Assembly (NCBI GenBank): GCA_025766275.1
Contig: JAFKAC010000121.1
Location: forward strand, 1 to 64,000
DNA: 64,000 bases
Source of the DNA: Lactarius indigo
Lineage: Eukaryota > Basidiomycota > Agaricomycetes > Russulales > Russulaceae
Reading direction: 5' to 3'
Below the pieces are notes generated by a model. The model was not told the DNA's origin. It worked only from the letters and a program-made list of their open reading frames with translations, and ran no database searches. Positions 10,338 to 22,690 of the stretch are shown here, piece by piece. Within the stretch, counting starts at the first letter, position 1. Each line of letters opens with the position of its first letter. Position numbers and translations under genes: made by a program.

Positions 10338-12298
10338 TCATCGTGGCGTACTCGACCAGGGATCAGTGGACGTCTTTCCATCCCTATCATATTGAACGAC
10401 AAGGAGATCGCAACGTACCAACAAGATTCTTAGGAGCAGCCCAGTGGAGAGAACGAGGAGAAGATACTGGGTACTTTGTGGAGTTCAATGGTCCAAACCG
10501 TTTTCGACCCATTGAGTTCAATTTCGAACACCTTTGTTGGACCGAGGTTACTTGGAACCCTATAGATCATCGCTGGGATATTGTATGACCAGCAGGAAGA
10601 AATTACAACTGCAACATTGACACGTGAGAGCTCAACAGCCGCGCAGACTACGGTCCCATTGACGGACAAGCACAAGAACACACCGATGAAGGAATCAGCG
10701 GAGAAGAAGCCTCTGATAGTCAACAATCACCAAGCAGAGGAACTACGCCAGCAGAAGAAGCCAGCCTAGGGGCTATTGGCGAACACATCATACAACGAAC
10801 TGAGTCCTTAACTATCCACCAACCCAAACCAGAAATAATCCACGTTCACAGCCCAGCAGTCACAATGGCAACTGCCACCATCACACAAGAAGAAATACAG
10901 CTCACCACTGAAGCAAGGGATCAAATAGCCCTAGAAGAGCAAAGACGCATCACAGAAGAGTCACGAGCCAATTTGGCTCCCATCAACCCATATACTGGTC
11001 ATCGAATGACTGATGACGATGTAGAAATTCATCGTGCCATCGGGCCAGACGTAGCTGACCCTCCTAGTGGTGGAGGTGGACCCCCTGGTGACCTACCAGG
11101 AGGAGGACCCCCACCCAGAGGATCCAGATTTGGAGGATTCCCTGGAGGATTCCCGGGAGGGCCACCAGGAGGAGGACACCCCGGAGGAGGATTACCAGGT
11201 GCAGGTCCCATCGTTCCCCCTCCAAATAGTAAACTAGCTGGCGAAGCACCAACAGTATTTGATGGAGAACGTGCGAAAGTTGAAGCATTTCTTACTCAAT
11301 GGCACGTCTACTGGGGCATGAACGCAGACAAAGGCATCATGGCCATACCATACCGACAAGCCCTCCTCTTTCTATCTTACATCAAGGGTGTCAATGTCAG
11401 CGAATGGGTGCTGGCGATGCTTACCTGGCTCAATGGCCAGATACAAACAGGAATACCCTGGACGAGTGAAGGGCTATGGAACGAAGTCACGTGCAGCTTT
11501 ATGCAGTGCTTCAGAAACATGATGGAACAAGAGCAAGCCCAATATGAGTTAAGGAAGGGGCTTAAAATGATTGGAGGCAATTTAAATGAGTATTGCACCC
11601 AATTCGAACAACTAGTGCAACGCGCACATTATCAGCTTGATGATCCACAGACACTCAACCTATTCACAAGCAGATTACCCACCGACTTGTACTCCAAAGT
11701 ATACACCCTCGACTCCCCACAAAATTATCACGAATGGAAGGAAGCAGCCACTACCCGCCAACAACAATACATGCATCTCAAAGCCATGCTTAACAAGGGA
11801 GCGCCACAAAAACAAGAAAGATCGCAGTGGCAGCATCCATGGCAAGGACCACCAAGAAGTTCTTGGCAACCCAGGAACCTCCCAAGAGACCCCAACGTGA
11901 TGGATACATCAGCAGATCGAATTCGAGGATGATTAACAGGAGCTGAAGACATACTCACTCCTCGTCCCCCATATCAACCTCGAGGAGGATTCCTACAGAG
12001 AGGAGGAGGACATAATAACCAAAGGCCAGTTACTTGTTACAATTGTGGAAAGGACAGACACATGGCCCGTGACTGCAGGCAACCACGAAGGGATTATCAA
12101 TCCCAAGCATCAACTAGTCGGTATATCAATACCAACTATCATCAACAAGAACCCGAAGTCGCTACCAGAGCAGTTCAAGAAGTACCCCCTCAACAGCACA
12201 CCAGTGACTGGCTTAATGAAGTAGCTGGAGAATCGGACGACGTGAAAGATATCATCCTCCAACAATTGTGGAAGAAGGAGGGTTTTCAGGACACCTGA
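10338..12298 (+). pseudogene. Element E: gag
   Basis: One frame ending at the TGA 12296-12298, broken by TGA at 10586, 10625 and 11930. The N-terminal domain (about 10350-10610: TRDQWTSFHPY, GDRNVPTRFLGAA, GYFVEFNGP, FEHLCWTEVTWN) is shared with D. An in-frame linker leads to the first good ATG at 10865 (MATATITQEE), followed by a Pro/Gly-rich stretch and the capsid-like gag domain (FLTQWHVYWGMN, FLSYIKGVNVSEWV, LFTSRLPTDL). A zinc knuckle CYNCGKDRHMARDC lies at about 12034-12075. The C-terminal motif DDVKDIILQQLW precedes the slip site. Start uncertain: no ATG opens the N-terminal domain. Confidence 0.88.
12280..12286 (+). promoter_or_regulatory. Candidate -1 ribosomal frameshift heptamer (element E)
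   Basis: GGGTTTT, read G GGT TTT in the gag frame, 12 nt before the gag stop. It fits the X XXY YYZ rule exactly. The pol frame is -1 relative to gag and is open through this site. Confidence 0.65.
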
Positions 12299-15200
12299 AC
12301 CCATTGGCCTGGGTGAGGGCAGTTAATTGTAACAGTGTAATCATGACTCGCTATCGTTCTATGAGAGTTCCAGTATTGATTCGCACCAGTTACACAATGG
12401 CCAACATACAAGCACTAGTCGACTCAGGAGCAACCTACTGCTTCATGAGACCTTCCTTCATGAAAAGGATGGGGCTTGGGACCAAACAACTTGACGTCCC
12501 GAAGAAAATATGGAACATTGATAATACAGAGAATAAGTCAGGGCATATCACTCACTATACCAATGTCGATGTCCAAACTAAAGGAATTCATAAGGAAATC
12601 CGCTTCCTTATTATGGACATCGGCAATGAAGATATTGTGCTGGGATATCCCTGGCTCGCTATCTATGACCCACACATCAAATGGTCACAAGCCGCAATAC
12701 ATGAAGATATGCTCCCTATCATTATTCGCTCAACTAACCCTTACATCAAAACGATGCCAGTAGTTGCAACAGCCACCGTCCAAGATGATGACTATGAAAT
12801 AGTACATTCTTGCGTCATCACGGATGAACAACAACAACAGTTCAAAGAAGGATGCCAAATCCGAGCAACTGCTACTGACCTCGCTATTGCTGCTCAACAA
12901 TATGTCACTAAAGCTGAGTTACCTCCCGAATATCGCGAATTTGAACACCTCTTCAGTGAAGAAGCATCGGACAGGTTTCCGCCCAGCAGGCCCTGGGATC
13001 ATGCTATCGAATTCAAACCAGGAACAGCCGACACAATTGATTGCAAAATATACCCCATGACTCAAGAAGAGGACAAGAAACTACGCAAATGGATCGACAA
13101 ACAACTCAAGAAGGGGTATATAAGACCCTCTAAATCTCCATATGCTTCGTCCTTCTTCTTTATTAAAAAGAAGGATGGAAAACTGTGACCCATCCAAGAC
13201 TATCGAAAGATCAACACAGTCACCATTCGCAACCAATACCCACTCCCTCTTATCTCCGATCTCATTACTGACCTCAGTAATGCTCACATCTACACTAAAC
13301 TCAATGTTAGATGGGGGTATAACAACGTACGCATCAAAGAAGGCGACAAAGAAAAAGCAGCGTTCAAGACGCGCTATGGGTTGTTCGAGCCTACAGTGAT
13401 GTTTTTCGGCCTAACCAATTCCCCAGCAACGTTCCAGACTATGATGAATTTCATCTTTAGGGACATCATAGCAAAGCACGAAAAACGAGGAACAGTCATT
13501 CGGGTCTACATGGACGACATCAGCATCGCTACAGGACTTAATCACTCATTACCAGATCATATTGAAGCCGTCAAAGATGTACTCCGCGTATCCGCAGAAC
13601 ACGATTTGTATTACAAACTCGAGAAATGCCTCTTCCACTCCCCACACATGGATTACCTGGGGGTAATCCTTGAAAAGGGGGTGACACGCATGGATCCTGT
13701 CAAAATTTCGGGCATCAAGGATTGGCCTACGCCAACCAAGGTTAAGGACGTCCGCTCTTTTCTTGGCTTTTGCAATTTTTACCGACCCTTCATATGAGGT
13801 TTTGCAACTAAGGCACGACCACTCAACAAACTCACACGCAAAAACACTGAATGGCATTGGGGTACCAAAGAGGAAAAGGCATTCCAAGACCTCAAGACCC
13901 TTGTCACTAGTGAACCCATTCTAGCACACCCGGACCTCACCAAGCAATTTGAGTTAGAAGTCGACGCGTTGGGTTTTGCAACAGGCGCCATCCTTCTCCA
14001 ACGAAAAGCAGACGGCAAACGACATCCTATCGGTTACTATTCTTTGACGCTCAACGAAGCCAAACGAAATTATGACATTTACGACCTCGAGCTCCTAGCC
14101 ATTGTTAAAGCCTTCCAACATTGGAGGCCCCTCTTGGTGGGCTCTCCTCATAAGATCAAGGTATTCTCCAACCACCTCAACCTACAATACTGGAAGTTGC
14201 CACAGAAGATTAGCAGGCGTGTAGCCAGGGAAGTACTCGAACTTTCAGAATACAACTTCGAAATTCACCACATTAAGGGAACTTCCAATGGACATGCTGA
14301 TGCCCTATCGCGAAGACCAGATTACGATCAAGGGGAAAACGACAACAAGGGAATAACAGTATTACCAGAGAGTGTCTTCACACATGCTACCACACTGGAA
14401 GAACCACAACACCCACATTGGAGACCAGAAATCTTACCGGTGGAGATGACCCCAGAACACCCTATTTATGAACAGGACCCAGCTAAGTTAAAACCTTGGG
14501 TTGATGCTCATAAACTAAAAGATATTGAGGGAATGTGGTATAAGGACGGACACCGAGTGGTCACTGGTGGTATCCACAATAAGCGCACCATTATTGCTGC
14601 TCATCGCGACTCTCCTGTCTATGGCCATCCTGGCATCAAACGCACTCTTCAACTCACCAAGCGACACTATTGGTAGCTGCAAATGAAAAACGATGTCACA
14701 GACTACGTCAAAGGATGTGCGGAGTGCCAGCGACACAAGGTCAATCTCTGCCCTATTAGGGCACCCCTACAACCCATATATCCCAAACCGGAAGCCCTAC
14801 CATTCGAAACTATTGCAGTGGACTTCATTACCAAACTCCCCATCTCTTATGGTTACAATTCTACCCTAACAATAACAGATCACGATTGCACCAAAGCTGC
14901 TGTCTTTATCCCCTGCAATGAAGAGATAACAGCCGAAGGAACGGCCGCCCTGTACATTTCCCATGTCTTTCCACGATTTGGACTCCCCTCATGTGTCATC
15001 AGTGACCAAGATCCTCACTTCGTGTCCAAATTCATGTGAGAAATATGCAAAATCCTGGGTATCAGCCAAAACATCTCAACCGCTTATCATCCCAGAACCG
15101 ATGGCCAATCAGAACGAACAAATCAGTGGCTAGAACAGTACCTCCGCTTTTGGGTAAATGAATGACAGGACGATTGGGTCCATTATCTACCCATGGTGGA

Positions 15201-17073
15201 ATTCACGCATAACAACTGGCCCAATGAAACCACACGGGAGTCTCCCTTCTTTCTCTTATCGGGATTCAATCCATGCACTGATTGGACCGATAGACCCTCT
15301 CCTATCCCACAAGTATTGTTAAGGCTAGATCAATTCAAACAGGCACGACAACGAGCCTTCTCCTGCATGCTCTGGGTGCAAAAGTCATGGATCAAGCACA
15401 AAGATACACCCAAGTTCAAAGAAGGAGACCTCGTGTGGCTCGAAGGACGCCACCTATGTACTCATCAGCCAACCGCAAAACTAGCTGCCAAGTGCCATGG
15501 ACCATTTAAGGTCATCCAGGTGATGTCCCCTATCAATTATCGCCTCGAACTTCCCACACAGTGGAGCATCCATGATGTTTTCCACATAGATCTTCTCACA
15601 CCTTATCGCAAAACACCCATGCACGGACCAAATTATCAGTGCCCACCGCCCGATTTGGTCGATAACGAAGAAGAATATGAAGTTGAGAAGATTCTAGACT
15701 CTCGGCAATTCGGCAGAAGATGACGGCTGCAATACCTTGTGAAATGGAAGGGCTATCCTGACTCAGACAATCAATGGATAGATAAGGATGACGTATTTGC
15801 TGATGAAGCCGTTTGGGAATTCAAACATTCTAACCCCGACAGAGAAGTGCATATAAGGACGACCTCTTACCATGATGAGTCCCCATCACCCACTTCTCAC
15901 ATGTCCTCTACTCAACGCAATGACCAGCTCACACTCCTCTCCACTCTCATCGACAACTCCTCCACCACACCTATCAACTCCAATCCCTTCAATGACACCA
16001 CAACCACTAGAACTGAAGCTGGAGGACGTACCTCCGTGCAGCATGAGGAAGACGGCCCTATCACTAGTGAAGAATTGTACCAGACACTGCAATGATTCCC
16101 TGTGCCCATACAGGGAATTATCGACGACGATCCAGCAGCAAATCAACCAGTACCTCTGCCAATGTATGCCCTCACAAACCCCGACACCGGTGAGCCCGAA
16201 GCCTTCCTCACCGAAGACAAGTTATTTCGGCTTCAAGCAGCTGTCCTGCGCGGTGAAACCACCGAACGCCATGCAGAAGTACAATCAAGAATGGAAGGAG
16301 ACGGCAGTGCGGTGGCAGCAGGAGCAACTGCATATCACCGCTTGCCGACGCAAGATGAGGCAAGAGCAGAAGGAGTATTGGACAAAGCTGAGGATGAAGA
16401 CGAGCTTAGAGACCATTACCCCATCAGGCACGCATTCCTCACACATGAATTCTATACTGAAGATCCAGCCGCCACTCCCTACCTCGTCGACACAGCGGGG
16501 AACCCTTTACACAGAGGACGAGTCACTGTGGCACAAGTGGCTCATTATACACCAATGGGCGAACGAGACCCAGCAACCCAGGTCGTCGTCCCTGAAGGGT
16601 TCCGGGTCAATAGAGGACCCGATTACATTCCGTTCCCAATCAAACTCCCCAACGGACTGACGATACAAGCATCCCATGTACAGGTTATCCGCGGAGGAGA
16701 CCCCTTCGTACTCGGACTAGCCCCAGGGTCTGGTTTCCTTTACAGTAAACCCCTCTACACCACACCCCATCTCCCCAAGGACAACCACGCCTTCATTCCT
16801 CACGAGGAATATTTCATGCTCCGTGACCGTCACCCTACTGACCTACTACTAATGCGCATCGGGGACATCACGCTGATTCAAGAGCTACGCCGCTTCCGGC
16901 AGTTTGCCTTTGCCGAAGAACAATTGGAGAAGCGGATTCGGCAGTTGCAGGAGGAGAGGTACTTGGTATCGGAAGATAAAAAGGACAGTCTTTATCGTCT
17001 TGAAAGGGCTAACCTGTTGGCATGCATGGAGGATGAGGCAGAGCGAATGAGGCAGGAATCAGTAGCGGATTAG
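12281..17073 (+). pseudogene. Element E: pol (protease, RT, RNase H, integrase, chromodomain, extension)
   Basis: Single frame with seven stops: TGA at 13186, 13795, 15037, 15163, 15721 and 16093, and TAG at 14674. Protease LVDSGATYCFM (active Asp at 12421). RT with the YMDD catalytic motif at 13507-13518. RNase H has EVDALG and DLELLAI, but the usual YSDH is FSNH (Asn at 14170), so a catalytic Asp is lost. The integrase zinc finger (GHPGIKRT..CAEC) is followed by a D,D-35-E core at 14821, 15004 and 15112. Chromodomain about 15673-15826 (YEVEKILDSRQF, LVKWKGYPDSDNQW). The extension runs 15830-17073 and ends in a coiled-coil-like LEKRIRQLQEE segment. Decay is by point mutation only. Confidence 0.93.
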
Positions 17074-17093
17074 TGAGGTGGGCCTCACTCCTG

Positions 17094-17102
17094 AAAAGGG
17101 GG
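17094..17102 (+). other. Polypurine tract of element E
   Basis: AAAAGGGGG followed by TGA and the 3' LTR start at 17106. Confidence 0.85.
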
Positions 17103-17105
17103 TGA

Positions 17106-17601
17106 TGTTATGGTACGGACTCATCAATGACTCATGGCCGGTTATGACTACAGCCCGATAGTAGTATTAGTCATGGACACTTACATCACATCAGTCAGCA
17201 TAGTAGGTCGCATGTGATTGTGACTCATGTATGACTCATTCCTAGGATAGCTGTACTAGGGTTCGAGCTAGTTACACTATTGGTTACCTACTGTTCCAGT
17301 GGTGCTTTAAAGCCCGCGTGTATCTGTATAAGTAGTTGTCTTGGAAGACCAAGAATCCCCATCTTGGTCTTCTTCAATCCACCACTTGACTCGTTTCCTG
17401 TCTGCCTTAGTCTTGGACTAAGAGTGCTTCCACTACTATCCGCCAAGGGATAGTACTTCTTCATCTTCGCTGCAGCGTGTGCCAGTGTGCCCCTGTTCAG
17501 CTTGCGTTGGGTTGATACGAAGTCCCCATTTGCCTAGTCTTTGCTAAGTCGAATACGCCTACTTCGAGTCCAAGTCGGACTAATGCCAGTGGAGCATAAC
17601 A
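17106..17601 (+). repeat. Element E 3' LTR
   Basis: TGTTATGG..GCATAACA, 496 bp, the same length as the 5' LTR. Followed by the TSD GCAGG at 17602-17606. Confidence 0.95.
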
Positions 17602-17679
17602 GCAGGGGCGATCATGCAGGAGCAGGGAAAGGCAAAATGTGCTGCCCGTGAGGCTGCCATGGGAAATACCTCAGAGTAA
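17602..17679 (+). pseudogene. DUF6698-type gene, 3' end beyond element E
   Basis: After the TSD the frame left at 9826 resumes as AIMQEQGKAKCAAREAAM and stops at TAA 17677-17679. With one TSD copy removed the reading frame is continuous with LYSNSKDVNLHSAG upstream. This confirms that E sits inside the last exon. Confidence 0.65.
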
Positions 17680-20129
17680 ATTCGTTTTCTATACTAGTAG
17701 ATTGTTCTCGTTAGATATAATGAACTTCAGATTTGGTCTGTTCCCTAAGTTGGTTGTGAGAAGGCTGCCGTGATGACATATATGATACAATAGCATTGAG
17801 GTGACAATACACTCACAACTCAACAATACCCCTCTGTGTGCATCTCGTGAATGCATCACTATGGCATTAGGCCTCCGTTATGACCCACTCCCGATCAGAT
17901 CACAGCAAAACCAAAACCAACACATAATGAGTGTACAATCTAATAGCAGCTTAATCCCTATGGCCTCACAATAAACTTATAACCACATCATGGGTCCCTC
18001 ACAATTCACATGCAGCGGAATCAAAATTTGATTACTATTACCCCCTAACCCGATCACAACATGAGCAGAATCAGCCAATAACGGGTGTGTGGCTATGATA
18101 TAATTATATTATAACCCCCTTATAACCACATTGTCGCTCTGTAACAACACACTTACGATGTGACTATTCTGCCATAGTGACAGCATCACTAAAATAATAT
18201 AATATATGAGCCAGACACATTATGCTAAATAAAGGATTGTGGATATTATACAGGAAAAACAGATATTATAATGGGAAAGCAGATATTATACTCGATCATG
18301 ATGGCATTGGAATTTCACAGGGAATTTGCTGATGACTTAGCCATGTCACGCCACTCACTTGTCGATAACGGATAACCCTGCGTAATCAGCAGTCTCTCCA
18401 TAAGCTAGAGATAGACTTACGCGTGAAATGCTTGCTGCATCATTGCGGGGCTTCTGCGATCAAACAAATGTCCATTGTTAGAAATATAACCGGGGCCATT
18501 CACAGGGTCTTCAAGTCTTTTGGGGGGATGAAACAAGGGCAATATGCAATAAGATGGTTGTCCGGAGCCGGCTCCCGTCGCGGAGTGTTCGGGCCCTTGA
18601 GAGTGATGTAAGTCACGAACGTGGATTAGTTTATCAGCACCGCGACATACCCGAGCACATAGCATCACTACGGCGAGATCTTAGTAGCTTATTACCTGGG
18701 ACACAAGACAACGCACCATGTTAAAAAATTAGTCTGTTCATCACGAGTGTACGGGTCTGTTGTATATATCAATTTCTAATTAGGTGGAAAAGATAGATAT
18801 CGTGCCTTTGAATCCTGTAAATGAGCATTAAGCCAGGGGGAAAGACGCACAAACAATGTATCTAACATATCCCTCCTACGCCAGTACAGATTGTGCGTGA
18901 TGGCGCCTTTACATTTGTCTGGGTTTGGTTGCGTTGATATGTTGGACTTCAGCTCCTTCACGAGGCGCATTCTCTCTAGAGCGGCAGTAATCGATGTGGA
19001 CATGTCTACCCATTGACGAACAAACGAGGTTGCACATCATAGGTGCCCCTTTGTCATTAGAAGAGAACTTGCGACCCCCCAATTCGAGTCTTGTCTTGTC
19101 TTGCCTTGCCTTGTCTCGTCCGGTCCGTCAATAGCCCAGCAAGTCCGTGTCATCGAACCGTGACTAGTTTCATGTCCTTGTTGAGTATGACCTTGAGAGA
19201 GAGACACCGGCGGAGTCAGCGTATCTAACAATTTATAGAACAGATCGCCTCACCGAGGGGCAGAGTACAAAAGTAGCCACAATTCTGGCACCTGCGCGGA
19301 TTCGGTCTCCGTTATTCAGAGCACTGATAGAATATCGCTGCATACCGAGTCTTGCAAACTTGAAAGTGGAATATCTGTTTTTCTTTGCCGTGGATATGGG
19401 GACCTGCATGCAACATTCGTCCTGGTTCAATGGTCTTGACGCACTGCAGCTGCTGCTGCTTTGCAATCGGACTGTTCACACGTCAGAGTAAGCAAACCTT
19501 GTGTATAATATGCAAGGGATACGGCGGGATCAGCAACGAGCTAGTAGACAAGCGCGTTGTATTTTCACCTTGGTATATTGGAATGTCTCGTGTCTGCCGA
19601 TGAACGTGGCTTCAACAGACATAGGAGCTGTGTCAATTTGACATACCACAGTGCCGAACCCGAATGCGCTTCACTGGTGGTACAATTTGTCGGTCTGGAC
19701 ACACTTACATATCAGGAAAAGTCAAAACCTACCCATGCATGTGGCTTCCTCCGGGCATGGCCCAATGGAGGTGAGGTTAGACGCAGAGGCGTTTACAAAG
19801 TTCGTACAATGCCAGGCACAATCTCATACGGCATGAAGGTACCGTGTGTTCTTGGTTACTAGAGAAAATCGCGTTAGCTGGTGAGTGAACGCTTTTTAGA
19901 AGGAATGTACCTAGTAATAGAACAGCTTTCTGGGAAGGAATAAGTTTTTCGGCCCAATATTTTCATCTCCTGGAGAGCGCAAGGCTAGAAATTCAAGCGA
20001 CTATAATGAAATACGTCAACAACTTGAATGCAGATGGATCAGGTCATACCTCGCCACACATGTGGACAAGCGCCGAGCACCTGTGCTCGTCTCCAACGTG
20101 ACCGGCAACCTGAGAATGTGTAAGCAGCC
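17680..20129. other. AT-rich sequence without a recognisable gene
   Basis: 17.7-18.4 kb is AT-rich with short AGATATTATA repeats (about 18240-18285). Short ORFs at 18.4-19.9 kb show no family motif or consistent splice structure. I see no terminal repeats that define an element. Confidence 0.4.
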
Positions 20130-22690
20130 TGTAGTTCAATCAAAGTCGCAGTGGCCCACTTTGGTACAATCGTCCAAGCAGCCTCGCTTTCCCGACGAGC
20201 GTTGACCACACAACTGCGAGCTGATTAGCAACCGCATTACCGAATGGGGTGTCTCACGTACACATGCTCGCCAGGATGTCCCGCACTTGGCCATGTTGAG
20301 CGGAGAGTAAATACCAGAGGGCATAGAACGTACCGTGAACCACAAGGCTCGGAGCTCCCTTTACAGAATTTACACTCATGCACACACCTGTGAGTAGTTT
20401 TGCAACTGTGATCCCCTTCATGCAAGCGGCCGCAGACACAGAGCAGATGACACGATGCGCATTGGACACCACATAGTCGGACATTCGCCTTCATCTCGAT
20501 GACCATGTTATCAAACCTTCGAAAGAGATCCTCGATAATAGCGTGACCATCATGGAATCGTTCTAGAATGGAACCCAGCCAGAGTCGGACGTAGTTCACG
20601 CGCAAGTCAATCAATTCGTGGAGGTGCGACACGAATCCCGCTATCCACTCGGAGTTAGGCGTAAATTGGCGTGGAATACTCTGGTTCCAAGACTCAAGCA
20701 AGACGGAAAGATGGCTCATCGTCCACTGGTGAAATCTGCTCTCACCCAGAGATGGGGAAGCGCGCGTCGGTATAGTTGCCTTCGACTTCGAGGTCAGTGT
20801 CAAGGTTCCGAAGAGTTGTTTAGAAATTTGACGCGATCCGAATTGATAGACCACTGGACCTTCAATGGTTCAAAATGGCTCGACCTTGGAGAACCCCGTC
20901 GCTAGCGCAATCGGGAGGAAGGTGGAGAGTGTTTTGGCACGGTGCTCAGTCATAGTCTCTGTTAGGAAAGATGAATACGACGAACGAAAAGAGTGTGAAA
21001 ATAGATTGTAGAACTCCCTCGACTCGATCACAGACCACGGTATGATATTCAACCTCCCACGGTGAAGGCGCGAGATAAAATTAGGTCTTTGCTCCTGTTG
21101 CACGATCTTCTGGAACTTGAGAGAAAACCTGCAAACGGATGCGTTTCCGAAATGTCGTGCGCAATTAATAAAGGACCTTACTCGCGAGTAATCTCGACCT
21201 TGTCCGACTCCACGACGTCCTAAGAAAAGAATTACGGGGTGTAGAGAGCTGTAGTTACTGAGAACCTGCCTTGATGGTAATAACGAGAGTGGATTTGAAA
21301 AGCGATGGATTCGCTGCCGGATCGAAGACCGATGTGCTAGACTGAAAAGATTGGAAGAGCCCGCTGATGCCCCAACTAAACGCAAAGTTGTTCGGGAGGA
21401 GCACCTTTTAATACGGTGAGAGAGTGCCCAGGTCAGGATACGGACAACGCACAAGATTCGATATCACGGTGTTGAATAAGACGAGGAGCGTGTGTTCTTG
21501 AAGTGACCGCTCAACGCTATCGACACCTAAAGTTCGATTGTAAACCAGACGTGGCAACGCGGAAAATAGTCAAACTGACCTTCGAAGTCAAGAGCCGCCA
21601 CAATGAGTGCTTCGTCTGTAGGCGTCACGGACATCCACACACCCTCTGCATACCTAGATCAGCCGCTTGAGACGTCAGGACAGCACATTGTAGGAGGAAC
21701 ACCCAAGGCGATTAGGTCTCCCAATGGTACGCGGTGAGCGACGGCTGTTCATCTTGAGTGTGAAGAGTGAGAAGGCAAGCGCCGTCCGGGGACGAGGCGC
21801 TTGAAGGCGATGGAAGCTGTAACGAAGCCGGTCTACCAAGCAGCAGTGAGGCGGACGCGGAAAAAAAGGTCTTAAGGTAGAAAATACACATAAATTGCAT
21901 CGAAACGAAGGAAAATATTCGGGCTTGAGCACCAGAGTCTACGAAAACCACTTCCCCGGTCCCGCATACAAAAGTAATGGAGGTTTCGGCAACTTGGCTA
22001 TGCCACAGGGTAAGATTTATGCCGCTTCCTTGTCCCTGAAGCGTCTTGAAGGTTTCATCGAAAACGAATATGTGGGGATGGAGCTAATTACGGAACGAGT
22101 CAGAATGAGGACTCCGAAGTCAGTGACACCAAGATTACCTTGGTTGGAGCGCAAACTACCAGCGTCCGCTTCGTCTCGTCAAAGGCAAATAAGTGTGTTG
22201 TTCTAGCTTCTCACAACTAAGAACTTTGATCGGCCTCTGTCGCTCTACGGCCATGTGACACCATGTCCATCGCCGGTAAGCGCTCAAGATAAATGGCCAC
22301 TCTGACTTGGTCAACCAAAATAAGCTTTTCATTTTCAACGACCTGACACAAGCTGAAAAGGTATCGTGAGGTATTGCAAAGTGGCATTACGGAATTAGCC
22401 TCTCACGCGATATTTACGCGAATTGGTAAGTGGAACGCAGATGAAAGCCTGTTGTTCACGGTAGGCCGAGTTGTGAACTTGGGATCTGGCCGCGTGTCAT
22501 ACTTGTCGTCGTTCATTAAGTCCGTGAGGTAGACCCAGTACTCCAACCTAGGTTCTTGAAGCACCTCTTGTCGACCAGTGACCATATATTCTGATATAGG
22601 TGCGTTAGTCAATAGACGTGATGTGGCAAACGGACGCACCCTGGCCATAGTGAGAACGGAGACTGGTGCCCCTTTCTATCTCGACATCAT
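20130..22690 (-). pseudogene. Decayed VLIG-like large GTPase gene
   Basis: Scattered minus-strand segments appear in consistent N-to-C order. They include WVYLTDLMNDDKYDTRPD (22.5 kb), LILVDQVRVAIYLERLPAMD (about 22.3 kb), ARIFSFVSMQF and PSLTAYHWET (21.7-21.9 kb), VWMSVTPTDEAL with a DFEG G3-type motif (about 21.6 kb), FSLKFQKIVQQEQ and RLNIIPWSVIESREF (about 21.1 kb), LVDLRVN-like and VIEMKANVRLCGVQCASCH (about 20.5 kb), and a Cys/His-rich C-terminus (CVHECKFCKG, SGKRGCLDDCTKVGH). These resemble a family of long basidiomycete proteins with a VLIG/GBP-like G domain and a C-terminal Cys-rich region. Stops, frame changes and a loop-in between MQF and RPASLQLP show it is broken. The P-loop was not found. 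Family call from memory. Confidence 0.55.

Larger units (their letters stand above)
9827..17601 (+). mobile_element. Element E: complete Ty3/gypsy chromovirus (7775 bp)
   Basis: Two 496-bp LTRs (9827-10322, 17106-17601) enclose a primer site, gag, pol and a polypurine tract. The 5-bp target duplication GCAGG is perfect (9822-9826 and 17602-17606). It is the only full-length retroelement in the window. Domain order (gag, protease, RT, RNase H, integrase, chromodomain) makes it a chromovirus. Ten nonsense codons make it non-autonomous now, but pol is free of frameshifts across 4.8 kb. Confidence 0.95.
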
